From assembly GCA_045124465.1 (NCBI GenBank), contig JBGVLV010000012.1, positions 1-19,487 on the forward strand: a stretch of 19,487 nucleotides of DNA, in the 5' to 3' direction. The DNA is from Scatosoma sp045124465. Its GTDB lineage: Bacteria; Bacillota; Clostridia; Christensenellales; Borkfalkiaceae. Under the pieces are notes generated by a model. It was given only the letters and a program-made list of their open reading frames with translations. It was not told the DNA's origin and made no database searches. The translations under genes and the position numbers were made by a program. Of this stretch, positions 7,903 through 15,900 are shown one piece after another; position 1 is the first letter of the stretch; the number at the start of each line of letters is the position of its first letter.

Positions 7903-9468
7903 ATGGCTGAAACAAAGTCGATAAAAGCAACCTTGAAAACTTCGAGAAAAACACCGAAAAAGAGCGATAAAGTAACGATCGTCGAAGACCCCGTAACGGA
8001 ATTCCCCGTCACGGCGAAGGCGGAAGAACCTACAATCAAGCCCAAAAGAAAGATCTTATTCGTAGCCTCGGAGGCAAGACCGTTCATCGCGACGGGCGGG
8101 CTTGCGGACGTCATCGGTTCGTTGCCGCAGGCGCTTGCGGTCGATCCCGAATACGATATTCGCGTCGTTATTCCCTTGTATTCGGATATCAAACCCGAAC
8201 AGCGCAGAAAAATGTCCTTCTTGGGCAATATCTACGTACCCCTTTCTTGGAGAAATCAGTATTGCGGTATCTTCACTTGCGTGGAGAACGGCGTGACCTA
8301 TTATTTCATCGACAACGAATATTATTTTAAACGTCCGGGCTGTTACGGATATTACGACGACGGGGAACGTTTCGCGTTCTTCTCGCGTAGCGTAATGGAG
8401 ATACTGCCGTTTATCGGATTTTATCCCGATATCCTGCATTGCCACGACTGGCAAGCGGCGCTCGCGGCAGTCTATTTAAAGACCCTTTATAATAAGCGCC
8501 CCGAATATCAGGCTATCCGTTCTTTGTTTACCATTCATAATATCGAGTATCAGGGTAAATTCTCGTTGGATATTCTCGAAGATCTGTTCGGCTTGTCGGG
8601 TGAATACCGTTCTCTTCTCGAATACGACAACAGTATCAACCTTATGAAAGGGGCGATCGAATGCAGCGAACGTTTCTCGACGGTAAGCCCTACATACGCC
8701 CAGGAGATAAAGACGGCGTATTACGCGCACGGTTTGGAAAATATTATCCGCAAAAACGAGTTCAAACTGACGGGTATTTTGAACGGTATCGACGTCAGAT
8801 CGTACGATCCCGCGACGGACGGAGCGTTGTTCGCGAACTATTCCGCGGACGATCTCGGAAATAAGGCGATATGTAAATCCGAATTGCAAAAGATGCTCGG
8901 TCTGCCCGTAAAGGACGTACCCATCGTCGCTATGATATCGAGATTAGTCGCGCATAAGGGCTTGGAGCTTGTCAAAACGGTCGCGGAAGATATTTTGCAC
9001 GAGGATCTGCAATTCGTATTGCTCGGCACGGGCGATTTCGGCTACGAGGAATATTTCAAAGACCTCGGCAGAAGATACGAGGGGAAAGTTTCGGCAAATA
9101 TCGCGTTCAACGGCGATCTGTCGAGAAAGATATATTCTGGCGCGGATATCTTCCTTATGCCCTCGGTGAGTGAGCCTTGCGGTCTTTCGCAAATGATCGC
9201 CTCCCGTTACGCGACGGTACCTCTCGTTCGGGAAACGGGCGGGCTTTACGACAGTATCAAACCTTACGGCGCAGGCGGAAACGGGTTTACATTCTCGTCC
9301 TGCAACGCGTATGATATGTTGTACGTTATCCACGAGGCGATCGATACGTATAAAAGAAAAGAGGAGTGGGAAAGCTTAATGAAAAAAGCCGCTACCACCG
9401 ACTTTTCTTGGTCGCGTTCCGCGGACGAGTACAAAAAACTGTACGCGCAAACGTTCGATAGGTTATAA
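7903..9468 (+). CDS. glgA: Glycogen synthase (ADP-glucose type), with N-terminal Lys-rich extension
   Basis: GlgA (GT5, GT-B fold) transfers glucose from ADP-glucose to the non-reducing end of an alpha-1,4 glucan. The catalytic region starts near residue 50 (KILFVASEARPFIATGGLADVIGSLP) and includes HCHDWQAAL, FTIHNIEYQG, GILNGID and the C-terminal MPSVSEPCGLSQMIASRY...RETGGL motif. Two points stand out. There is a charged, Lys/Thr/Pro-rich extension of about 48 residues ahead of the catalytic domain, probably disordered. The Lys of the classical KTGGL ADP-glucose loop is Ala63 (ATGGL). The start at 7903 is the only reasonable one, because no Met or well-placed alternative lies between it and the domain; AAGGAG is 13 nt upstream. 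Total length is 521 aa, compared with about 480 for typical GlgA. Confidence 0.95.
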   Translation: MAETKSIKATLKTSRKTPKKSDKVTIVEDPVTEFPVTAKAEEPTIKPKRKILFVASEARPFIATGGLADVIGSLPQALAVDPEYDIRVVIPLYSDIKPEQRRKMSFLGNIYVPLSWRNQYCGIFTCVENGVTYYFIDNEYYFKRPGCYGYYDDGERFAFFSRSVMEILPFIGFYPDILHCHDWQAALAAVYLKTLYNKRPEYQAIRSLFTIHNIEYQGKFSLDILEDLFGLSGEYRSLLEYDNSINLMKGAIECSERFSTVSPTYAQEIKTAYYAHGLENIIRKNEFKLTGILNGIDVRSYDPATDGALFANYSADDLGNKAICKSELQKMLGLPVKDVPIVAMISRLVAHKGLELVKTVAEDILHEDLQFVLLGTGDFGYEEYFKDLGRRYEGKVSANIAFNGDLSRKIYSGADIFLMPSVSEPCGLSQMIASRYATVPLVRETGGLYDSIKPYGAGGNGFTFSSCNAYDMLYVIHEAIDTYKRKEEWESLMKKAATTDFSWSRSADEYKKLYAQTFDRL

Positions 9469-9484
9469 TTATTCGTGTTAAAAT

Positions 9485-9515
9485 GCGGAAAACGGCGGTA
9501 TCGCCGTATTTCCGC
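9485..9515 (+). promoter_or_regulatory. Stable hairpin between glgA and glgP
   Basis: GCGGAAAACGGCG (9485-9497) pairs with CGCCGTATTTCCGC (9502-9515), with a GTAT loop and one bulged base. Only a short TTTA follows, so it may be a leaky terminator or an mRNA-processing/stability hairpin that adjusts glgP level relative to the biosynthetic genes. Confidence 0.6.
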
Positions 9516-9553
9516 TTTACGATAGGAAAAAAATTTTAGGAGAGTTTTTGAAT

Positions 9554-11986
9554 ATGAAAAAAGAAATGATCACGAAACAGGCAGCGAAAGAGCTTATCCA
9601 AGGCAAACTTTCGCGGTATTTCGGCGTAGCGCCTGCGGAGGCCCGTAAAGATCAGCTGTATAAAGCGGTCGTTATGAGCGTTCGCGACATTATGCTTGAA
9701 AAACGGCATAAGTTCCATACCGTAACCAAAGCGGCGAAAGCGAAGAGAGTATACTATCTTTGCATGGAATTCCTTATGGGTCGTTCGTTGAAAAACAGCG
9801 TTTACAACCTCGGTATCTACGACGTTTTCGCCGAGGCGTTGAAGGACTACGACGTAACGTTGGAAGAACTGTACGAACTCGAACCGGACGCAGGTCTCGG
9901 TAACGGCGGTCTTGGCCGTTTGGCGGCTTGTTTCCTCGACGCGCTCGCAACGGGCGACTATCCCGCAATGGGTTTCTCCATTCGCTACGATTACGGCCTT
10001 TTCAAGCAAAAGATCGTCGACGGTTGGCAGACCGAATTGCCCGACGTTTGGTTGCCCGGCGGCGAAGTTTGGCTCACGCAGAGGAGCGATAAGGTATTCA
10101 CCGTTAAATTCGACGGTTACGTAGAGGAAAAGTGGACGGAAAACGGTCTGGAAAACATTTACCGTAACGCCAAAGAAGTGCAGGCGGTCGCGTACGATAT
10201 GATGGTATCGGGCTACGACAGCCAAGCGGTATCCGTGCTCCGTCTTTGGAAAGCGCGTAGCGTGCAGAACTTCGATATGAAGTTGTTCTCGCAAGGCGAT
10301 TACGCGTCTGTTATGAAAGACGACAACGAGGCGGATCTCATTTCCAAAGTTCTTTATCCCGCGGATAACCACGTAGAAGGGAAATCTTTGCGTTTGAAAC
10401 AGCAGTATTTCCTCGTTTCCGCATCCTTGCAGAACATTCTCGCCGATCACAAGAGAAGATACGGTTCGTTGAGATTGTTGCCGAAAATGGCGGCGATCCA
10501 CCTCAACGATACCCATCCCGCGCTTGCGATCCCCGAACTTATGAGATTGCTCATCGACGAAAACGGTATGACGTGGGACGAGGCTTGGAACATCACGACC
10601 TCCGTTTGCGCGTACACGAACCATACGGTTTTGGCGGAGGCGCTCGAAACGTGGCCCGAAGATCTCATTGCGAGAAGATTGCCGCGTATTTACAGTATCT
10701 TGAAAGAGATAAACCGTCGTTTCTGCGAAGACCTTTGGACCCGTTTCCCCGGCGACTGGGATAAGATCTCGCGTATGGCGATCATGTCCTATAATATCGT
10801 GAAAATGGCGAACCTTTCCGTTTACGGTTCGCACCAAGTAAACGGCGTTTCCGGTCTGCATAGCGAGATAATCAAACAGAGTATTTTCAAAGACTTCTAC
10901 GATTATACGCCCGAAAAATTCACGAACGTGACGAACGGTATCGCGCATAGACGTTGGCTCAATCAATCCAACCCCGAACTTTGTTCGCTTTTGAACGATT
11001 GTATCGGCGAGGGGTACGCGAAAGACGCGTCCAAACTCGCGGGCTTTAAGAAGTTCGAAAACGACGAAAGCGTTCTCAAACGTTTGGAAAAGATAAAGGC
11101 GATAAAGAAAAAGCAATTCGCTGATTTTGCGTATAAGAAACAGGGCGTGATCATCGACCCGAACACGTTGTTCGACGTACAGGCAAAGAGATTGCACGAG
11201 TATAAACGCCAACTCCTCAACGTATTGCATATCATCAGCGACTATTTGATCCTGAAAGAGAATCCCGATACGCCTATGCAACCCAAGACTTATATTTTCG
11301 CGGCGAAAGCGGCGGCTGGGTATTATATGGCGAAAAAGATCATCAAACTGATCTGCTATCTCTCCGAAGAGATCCGCAAAGACCCGAAGATATCGCAAAA
11401 ACTCAACGTTGTGTATATGGAAGATTACAACGTAACGATGTCCGAAACGTTAATGCCCGCGTCGGAAATTTCCGAACAGATATCGCTCGCAGGTAAAGAG
11501 GCAAGCGGTACGGGCAATATGAAATTCATGATAAACGGCGCGTTGACGATCGGTACGTTGGACGGCGCGAACGTGGAAATGTCCGAACAGGTCGGAAAAG
11601 AAAATATCTATATCTTCGGTCTGAAAGCGGACGAAGTGTCCGAAATATGGCATAACGGCTATTCCGCGAGCGTGTATTATAATAACGATCCGATGCTCCG
11701 TAAAGTCGTAGAAGCGTTGATCGTCGGGTTTAACGGCGAATCGTTTGCCGATATCGCGAACTATCTCCTCACGGGCGCGCCCATTGCCGATCCGTATATG
11801 TGTATGGCGGACTTCCAGTCTTATCTCGCAACGCAACAGGAGCTTTCCAAGCTCTACGCGACCGACAAACGTTCGTGGAATCAGAAAGCGCTCCGCAATA
11901 TCGCGGCGGCAGGGTATTTCGCGGCGGACAGAAGTATCAAAGAATACGCGGACAATATCTGGAATTTGAAACCCTTGCATAAATAA
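9554..11986 (+). CDS. glgP: Glycogen/alpha-glucan phosphorylase
   Basis: GlgP removes glucose from non-reducing ends of glycogen using phosphate, releasing glucose-1-phosphate (GT35, PLP-dependent). I chose the ATG at 9554 (MKKEMITKQ, 810 aa); an in-frame TTG at 9548 is also possible because AGGAG at 9538-9542 serves either. The length is typical for the family. The PLP-binding lysine is Lys657 in EASGTGNMKF, followed by TIGTLDGANVE. Other conserved stretches are DAGLGNGGLGRLAACFLDALAT, AIHLNDTHPALAIPELMR, NGIAHRRWL and VQAKRLHEYKRQLLN. It is the first catabolic gene of the operon and lies 85 nt after glgA, behind a hairpin. It appears intact. Confidence 0.97.
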   Translation: MKKEMITKQAAKELIQGKLSRYFGVAPAEARKDQLYKAVVMSVRDIMLEKRHKFHTVTKAAKAKRVYYLCMEFLMGRSLKNSVYNLGIYDVFAEALKDYDVTLEELYELEPDAGLGNGGLGRLAACFLDALATGDYPAMGFSIRYDYGLFKQKIVDGWQTELPDVWLPGGEVWLTQRSDKVFTVKFDGYVEEKWTENGLENIYRNAKEVQAVAYDMMVSGYDSQAVSVLRLWKARSVQNFDMKLFSQGDYASVMKDDNEADLISKVLYPADNHVEGKSLRLKQQYFLVSASLQNILADHKRRYGSLRLLPKMAAIHLNDTHPALAIPELMRLLIDENGMTWDEAWNITTSVCAYTNHTVLAEALETWPEDLIARRLPRIYSILKEINRRFCEDLWTRFPGDWDKISRMAIMSYNIVKMANLSVYGSHQVNGVSGLHSEIIKQSIFKDFYDYTPEKFTNVTNGIAHRRWLNQSNPELCSLLNDCIGEGYAKDASKLAGFKKFENDESVLKRLEKIKAIKKKQFADFAYKKQGVIIDPNTLFDVQAKRLHEYKRQLLNVLHIISDYLILKENPDTPMQPKTYIFAAKAAAGYYMAKKIIKLICYLSEEIRKDPKISQKLNVVYMEDYNVTMSETLMPASEISEQISLAGKEASGTGNMKFMINGALTIGTLDGANVEMSEQVGKENIYIFGLKADEVSEIWHNGYSASVYYNNDPMLRKVVEALIVGFNGESFADIANYLLTGAPIADPYMCMADFQSYLATQQELSKLYATDKRSWNQKALRNIAAAGYFAADRSIKEYADNIWNLKPLHK

Positions 11987-12033
11987 TTTCGCGTAAACGG
12001 TACAAATTATATTTACATCAAACAAACCCTGAA

Positions 12034-12067
12034 ACGAAAAGCTGTAATCGATTTTACGGCTTTTCGT
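12034..12067 (+). promoter_or_regulatory. Long hairpin between glgP and the GH13 gene
   Basis: ACGAAAAGCTGTAA (12034-12047) pairs with TTACGGCTTTTCGT (12054-12067) over 14 bp with one G-U wobble and a 6-nt loop. No T-tract follows on either strand, so it is not a classical terminator. It ends about 20 nt before the next ATG and could affect translation or mRNA processing. Confidence 0.6.
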
Positions 12068-12086
12068 CGGGTAAAGGGCACGTTAT

Positions 12087-13985
12087 ATGGCAACACATAT
12101 CTATTTTAACCCTTTGGACGTCGCTTGCAAAAGTGTGGTAGGCGCCGCGCGAATGGGCGAAGATATACGGTTTAACTTATTTTTACTCAAAAATGCGACC
12201 GCCGAAGATACTTCGAGCGATCATTTCGATTTTAGCGGTGCAAAAACGCCGTCGCAAGACGAATGTACTTCTCCGAACAAGAAAGCGTTTCTGTTATTGA
12301 ACAAAGACGGCGAGGAAGTGGAGTCGTTCCCTTTGACGAAAACTTCGTACGGTTGGACGATAACGCTTGCTTTGGAACAGATCGGTCTATATTACTACAC
12401 CTTTTCCATCGAAGGGGAGGGATTTCTTTCCTGCGGAGAAATGGAACTCGGCCGTATCACCGATCGCCCGTACGGATTTCTTTTGACCGTTTGTTCCTCG
12501 GAATATAAAACGCCGGAATGGTTTAAAGGCGGCGTTATGTATCAGATATTTCCCGATCGTTTCTGTAAAAAAGGAACTATGCCAGACATAACGGGAAGAA
12601 TATCGAGAGAGGACTGGGGCGGTGACCCGATTTATCGCCCGAACGAGCAAGGAAAGGTCTTGAATAACGACTTTTTCGGCGGTAATTTCAAAGGGATCGA
12701 AAGCAAATTGCCGTATTTGAAAGATTTGGGCGTAACGACGATCTATCTCAATCCGATCTTCGAGGCGGCGTCTAATCACCGTTACGATACGTCCGATTAT
12801 ATGAAGGTCGATCCGATACTCGGCACGGAAGAAGATTTCGCGAGCCTTGTGAACGCCGCGAAAGATATGGGAATACGCATTATTTTGGACGGCGTGTTCA
12901 ATCACACGGGCGACGATAGCGTTTATTTCAATAAATACGGTCATTATTCGTCCGTCGGTGCGTATCAATCGGTAGATTCGCCGTATTATTCTTGGTATTC
13001 GTTTCAAGATTTTCCGAAAAGATATTCGAGCTGGTGGGGAATCGATATCCTGCCCGAGGTCAACGAAAATTCCGAAGAATATCAGAATTTTATCTTTGAA
13101 AAGGGCGGCGTTTTGAAAAAATGGTTAGGATTCGGCATCGGCGGGTATCGACTCGACGTCGCGGACGAATTGCCCGACTTTTTCTTGAAAAAGTTGAGAA
13201 GATCGGTAAAAGAAAGCGACCCGAACGCCATTATCATCGGCGAAGTCTGGGAGGACGCGTCGAATAAGATCGCTTATTCCAAGCGCCGCGAATATCTGCA
13301 AGGCTACGAACTGGACAGCGTGATGAATTATCCGTTAAAAGACGCGATCATCGGCTTTATTCAAAGCGGAAATGCGGCGAGATTGTTGCATACGGTACGC
13401 GTTCTGATAAATCATTATCCCAAACAAACGCTGGACTGTCTGATGAACATTCTCGGTACGCACGACACGGCGAGAATTCTCACCGTTTTAGGCGGTATAT
13501 ATTGCCGTAATAAAGACGAAATGGCGGAGAAATCGGCATATTTAAGCGAATCAGCTAAACAAAAAGCCATAGAAAAACTGAAAATGGCGGCAGTGCTGCA
13601 ATATACTTTGCCGGGCGTTCCTTGCGTGTATTACGGCGATGAAAACGGTCAGGAAGGACATATCGATCCGTTCTGTCGGCGTTGTTTCGACTGGGAACGT
13701 TTGAATGAAAAGCTCATCGCGTTTTATAGGCAGCTTGGCGCGATCCGTGAAAACTACCGTGAGATATTCAAAGACGGAACGTTTCAAGAACTCATACTCG
13801 ACGGCGGTTTCGTTTTGTATAAACGTACGAAAGACGGCGCGGATATATATACGTACGCAAATAATTCTTCCAAGCGTTATCTTTTGAATTTACCAAAACC
13901 CGTGGCCGAACTTTTGACGAACGAGCATTATCAAACCGAAATGCCGATACGGCCGTATTCGTTCGGAATATTTGTCAAAGCCTGA
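12087..13985 (+). CDS. Neopullulanase / cyclomaltodextrinase-type alpha-glycosidase (GH13)
   Basis: This 632-aa GH13 enzyme probably hydrolyses maltodextrins or branched limit dextrins released from glycogen. No signal peptide is visible, so it should act in the cytoplasm. A beta-rich N-terminal domain of about 140 residues precedes the catalytic barrel, which begins GGVMYQIFPDRFCKKG. All conserved regions are present: ILDGVFNH, the nucleophile Asp357 in GGYRLDVADE, the acid/base Glu386 in GEVWED and Asp460 in LGTHDTAR. WWGIDILPEVNE and VPCVYYGDENGQ are typical of the neopullulanase/maltogenic amylase group. It is the last gene before the operon terminator and is spaced 100 nt from glgP. Exact substrate (cyclodextrin, pullulan, limit dextrin) cannot be read from sequence. 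The upstream SD (AAAGGG) is weaker than those of its neighbours. Confidence 0.93.
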   Translation: MATHIYFNPLDVACKSVVGAARMGEDIRFNLFLLKNATAEDTSSDHFDFSGAKTPSQDECTSPNKKAFLLLNKDGEEVESFPLTKTSYGWTITLALEQIGLYYYTFSIEGEGFLSCGEMELGRITDRPYGFLLTVCSSEYKTPEWFKGGVMYQIFPDRFCKKGTMPDITGRISREDWGGDPIYRPNEQGKVLNNDFFGGNFKGIESKLPYLKDLGVTTIYLNPIFEAASNHRYDTSDYMKVDPILGTEEDFASLVNAAKDMGIRIILDGVFNHTGDDSVYFNKYGHYSSVGAYQSVDSPYYSWYSFQDFPKRYSSWWGIDILPEVNENSEEYQNFIFEKGGVLKKWLGFGIGGYRLDVADELPDFFLKKLRRSVKESDPNAIIIGEVWEDASNKIAYSKRREYLQGYELDSVMNYPLKDAIIGFIQSGNAARLLHTVRVLINHYPKQTLDCLMNILGTHDTARILTVLGGIYCRNKDEMAEKSAYLSESAKQKAIEKLKMAAVLQYTLPGVPCVYYGDENGQEGHIDPFCRRCFDWERLNEKLIAFYRQLGAIRENYREIFKDGTFQELILDGGFVLYKRTKDGADIYTYANNSSKRYLLNLPKPVAELLTNEHYQTEMPIRPYSFGIFVKA

Positions 13986-14010
13986 ATTAAAATTCGAAAA
14001 AACTTACCAA

Positions 14011-14069
14011 GCAACAAACACGGAATTATCAATAAATTATTAGAAACCCTCCGTGTTATTGCTTTTTTT
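14011..14069 (+). terminator. Intrinsic terminator of the glycogen operon
   Basis: GCAACAAACACGGA (14011-14024) pairs with TCCGTGTTATTGC (14050-14062), with a two-base bulge and a large AT-rich loop, followed by TTTTTTT. It begins 25 nt after the GH13 stop codon. Its presence shows that the operon end was not broken by the neighbouring element. Confidence 0.85.
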
Positions 14070-14073
14070 GTCT

Positions 14074-14111
14074 AAAACTATTCGTAAAAGCTTCATTTTA
14101 CGAATAGTTTT
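14074..14111. terminator. Perfect 16-bp inverted repeat at the operon/prophage boundary
   Basis: AAAACTATTCGTAAAA (14074-14089) and its exact complement TTTTACGAATAGTTTT (14096-14111) flank a 6-nt centre (GCTTCA). Both outer ends give T-runs on the outgoing strand, so it could work as a bidirectional terminator and would end the minus-strand phage operon. The two symmetric arms with a 6-bp centre also resemble the layout of a Xer recombination site, but the arms do not match the dif consensus I know. Confidence 0.7.
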
Positions 14112-14139
14112 TCCTCTACCCTATCGCTTGAATTTCTGT

Positions 14140-14244
14140 CTATCTTCCCCATTGTAAAGCCATCGCTCGCGCTATTCCAGGAAAGGTTTTACTAAACTCA
14201 ATCATCACGCGTTGACTTTCTTCGCAAGCTACCAACACTTTCAT
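14140..14244 (-). pseudogene. Internally deleted remnant of a phage-type DNA cytosine methyltransferase (34 aa)
   Basis: The ORF reads MKVLVACEESQRVMIEF followed by SKTFPGIARAMALQWGR and a stop. The first half matches, from memory, the N-terminus of a family of small phage DNA cytosine methylases that begin M[KR]VLVACEESQ and continue with an EF..RGHEAYSCD-like segment. The second half matches the C-terminal end of the same family (SKTFPGIA.AMAEQWG). Everything between, including the substrate-binding and catalytic core, is missing while the frame is kept. The ATG overlaps the preceding stop codon as ATGA and has GGAG upstream, the coupling expected of an original phage gene. It cannot be an active methylase. 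The family assignment is by recall, not search. Confidence 0.6.
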
Positions 14245-14579
14245 TTTTTATTTCTCCGTTCGTCTATTTTGTAAATATACCACATTCGGCGCGCAAGTCG
14301 TTCCGTTTTAATATCGCCGAAAAAATCATACTCTTGATACTCAAAGTTCGCATACGTTACGCGCCAGAAATGCTTTGAACTTTGAATTACGATAAACACG
14401 TCATAAAGCTTGCTACCTGTTAGGCGGTAGAATATGTAATTATGACGGGTGTAATTCTCATTCTCGCGCCGATCGGCTTGATACTTGTATAAGTATGCAC
14501 CCTTAAATTCACTCGGCAACGACCATAAAAGCCAGTGAACGTAACCGCCCTTGGGCGCTCCTACTCGTCTACTCATCAT
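14241..14579 (-). CDS. Unknown 112-aa protein downstream of rep
   Basis: I do not recognise this protein. The preferred start is the ATGATG at 14579/14576, overlapping the rep stop codon, which gives MMSRRVGAPKGGYVHWLLW; a TTG at 14597 would add six residues. The product is rich in aromatic and basic residues (YLYKYQADRRENENYTRHNY, FWRVTYANFEYQEYDFF, RRMWYIYKIDERRNKK). It has no membrane segment or signal peptide, and suggests a small folded nucleic-acid-associated protein. Translational coupling with rep upstream and with the methylase remnant downstream (ATGA overlap) puts it in the same phage transcription unit, possibly as a replication accessory. That role is inferred from position only. 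Confidence 0.7.
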   Translation of the reverse strand: MMSRRVGAPKGGYVHWLLWSLPSEFKGAYLYKYQADRRENENYTRHNYIFYRLTGSKLYDVFIVIQSSKHFWRVTYANFEYQEYDFFGDIKTERLARRMWYIYKIDERRNKK

Positions 14580-15783
14580 CTGACCCCAACTGCGCAACAG
14601 TCTTGCGCGATATGTAGCGTATATTTTTATCGTCCTTTATGTTTTTTTCGATCATATCCAAATTTTCATAAAACCCGATCGGGTTTTCGACTTCGTGTAA
14701 TGTCTGCACTATTTCCATATACATTTGATCAACGGAAAGATCAACGGTATTTTCAAATTTCAAGCGATAAAGACAACCGTAACCCTGAATTAGACGTCGC
14801 CGATACAATGCGACAAATAGTAATACAAAATCCGCATAATTTTCCGTAGGGTCTTTATTAGGATCGGAAGACAGCAAACCTTTAGTCGCATACTTGAACA
14901 CCTCTTTATATCGTCCGCGCGCATTTGCCATCATACAAGAGTACCCTATTTTCAACTCATCGAGATTGCTATAATTTACTTCCACACCATCGTAAAGCAA
15001 CCTCCAAGTTTTTTGCAACAAAATTTCAAAATCGCTAAAAAACCGTTGAGGCTCATTTGAGGAAGTTTTCCCGCGGGGAATGTGAGGATTATTTTTCCTG
15101 AACGAATAATAGTTTACGTGCGGACGTTGGTTACAAACGTTTACGCCCTTCCGACATACAAAAAGACAATGAAAATGCGGATGAAATTTACCAGTTTCTG
15201 AATTTTTCGTAATTTCCAAAGCACGAATACTTCCTTGATAACCGAGTACGGAATAGTCAACATTATGGATAAGCTTACGACCGTCTAAATATTGACATAA
15301 TTTTTTGTAAGCGCGGAACATTCGATCAAGACACATAGATAATTCCCGTAAATATACGTTCGGTACCGTCAATATTACGTGATAAATATCAAAATCTTCC
15401 GTCAACTTCATCAATAACGGCGTGAACTTATCCGATCGCTGTACAGCCATAGTATTTTGGCAGTTATCACAAAAACGATCGTGACATAAATTTACCTTTT
15501 TAAGATCCTTGACACCTTGCAATCGATAATAATCACCCGACCAGTATTTACTACATTGAGATATACGAGATGATCTTTCTTTCAGATCCTCTTTACGCCG
15601 TTTCCAAAAGTCACTTTTAAAATACGATGAATCTACAACTTCCTTCGGTAGGTCGTCAAAATAAGTATCCTCGGCGAACAACTCATAGTAGTATGACACG
15701 AAAGAATTTTTCTTCAAGCGACGAGAAAGTTTACCAAACTTATCATCAAAATTAAATTTTTCTTTTATATCTGACAAGTTCAT
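14569..15783 (-). CDS. Rolling-circle replication initiator (HUH, Rep_1/pUB110-pC194 type)
   Basis: This 404-aa protein would nick the double-stranded origin and start rolling-circle replication of the phage genome. The visible motifs, in order, are a Cys cluster that may bind zinc (Cys100, Cys105, Cys108 in LCHDRFCDNCQ); motif I YHVILTVPN (residues 134-142); the HUH metal-binding motif in KFHPHFHCLF (His201, His203, His205); and motif III EVFKYATKG with the likely catalytic Tyr298 and an adjacent Lys301. This order and the YxxK spacing are those of Rep_1 proteins of Gram-positive rolling-circle plasmids rather than the M13 gpII type. The ATG at 15783 has GAGGG upstream. A hairpin-rich non-coding stretch lies just ahead of it. 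Assignment to a phage rather than a plasmid rests on the neighbouring Zot-like and coat-like genes. Confidence 0.85.
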   Translation of the reverse strand: MNLSDIKEKFNFDDKFGKLSRRLKKNSFVSYYYELFAEDTYFDDLPKEVVDSSYFKSDFWKRRKEDLKERSSRISQCSKYWSGDYYRLQGVKDLKKVNLCHDRFCDNCQNTMAVQRSDKFTPLLMKLTEDFDIYHVILTVPNVYLRELSMCLDRMFRAYKKLCQYLDGRKLIHNVDYSVLGYQGSIRALEITKNSETGKFHPHFHCLFVCRKGVNVCNQRPHVNYYSFRKNNPHIPRGKTSSNEPQRFFSDFEILLQKTWRLLYDGVEVNYSNLDELKIGYSCMMANARGRYKEVFKYATKGLLSSDPNKDPTENYADFVLLFVALYRRRLIQGYGCLYRLKFENTVDLSVDQMYMEIVQTLHEVENPIGFYENLDMIEKNIKDDKNIRYISRKTVAQLGSDDE

Positions 15784-15827
15784 ATCAAATTTCCCTCTAT
15801 TTTGGGTTCACTTATTTCTAATATTTC

Positions 15828-15900
15828 GAGCGCGCTTACCGTTGCGGCTAAAGCCGCAACCGCTCAGCGCGAAAAGTCAAACAAAAACCGAAAGACTTTT
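15828..15900. promoter_or_regulatory. Hairpin-rich phage intergenic region (candidate origin or packaging signal)
   Basis: GTTGCGGCT (15841-15849) and AGCCGCAAC (15852-15860) form a perfect 9-bp stem. An outer stem CGCGCT (15831-15836) with AGCGCG (15866-15871) extends it across an internal loop. A second, weaker stem AAAAGTC/GACTTTT lies at 15872-15900 next to the upstream stop codon. No T-run follows the large hairpin on the minus strand, so it is unlikely to be a simple terminator. Its location between virion genes and rep parallels the origin/packaging region of filamentous phages. Confidence 0.5.

Noticed and set aside
9536..11398. 620-codon open frame antisense to glgP
   Set aside because: Long antisense frames recur opposite all the glg genes because of their codon use; no motif or plausible start supports it.
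14281..14480. CTTGATAC strings on the plus strand (near 14332 and 14478) resembling the pC194-family nick site
   Set aside because: They are short, on the strand opposite to phage transcription, inside a coding region, and not next to a hairpin; chance matches are likely.
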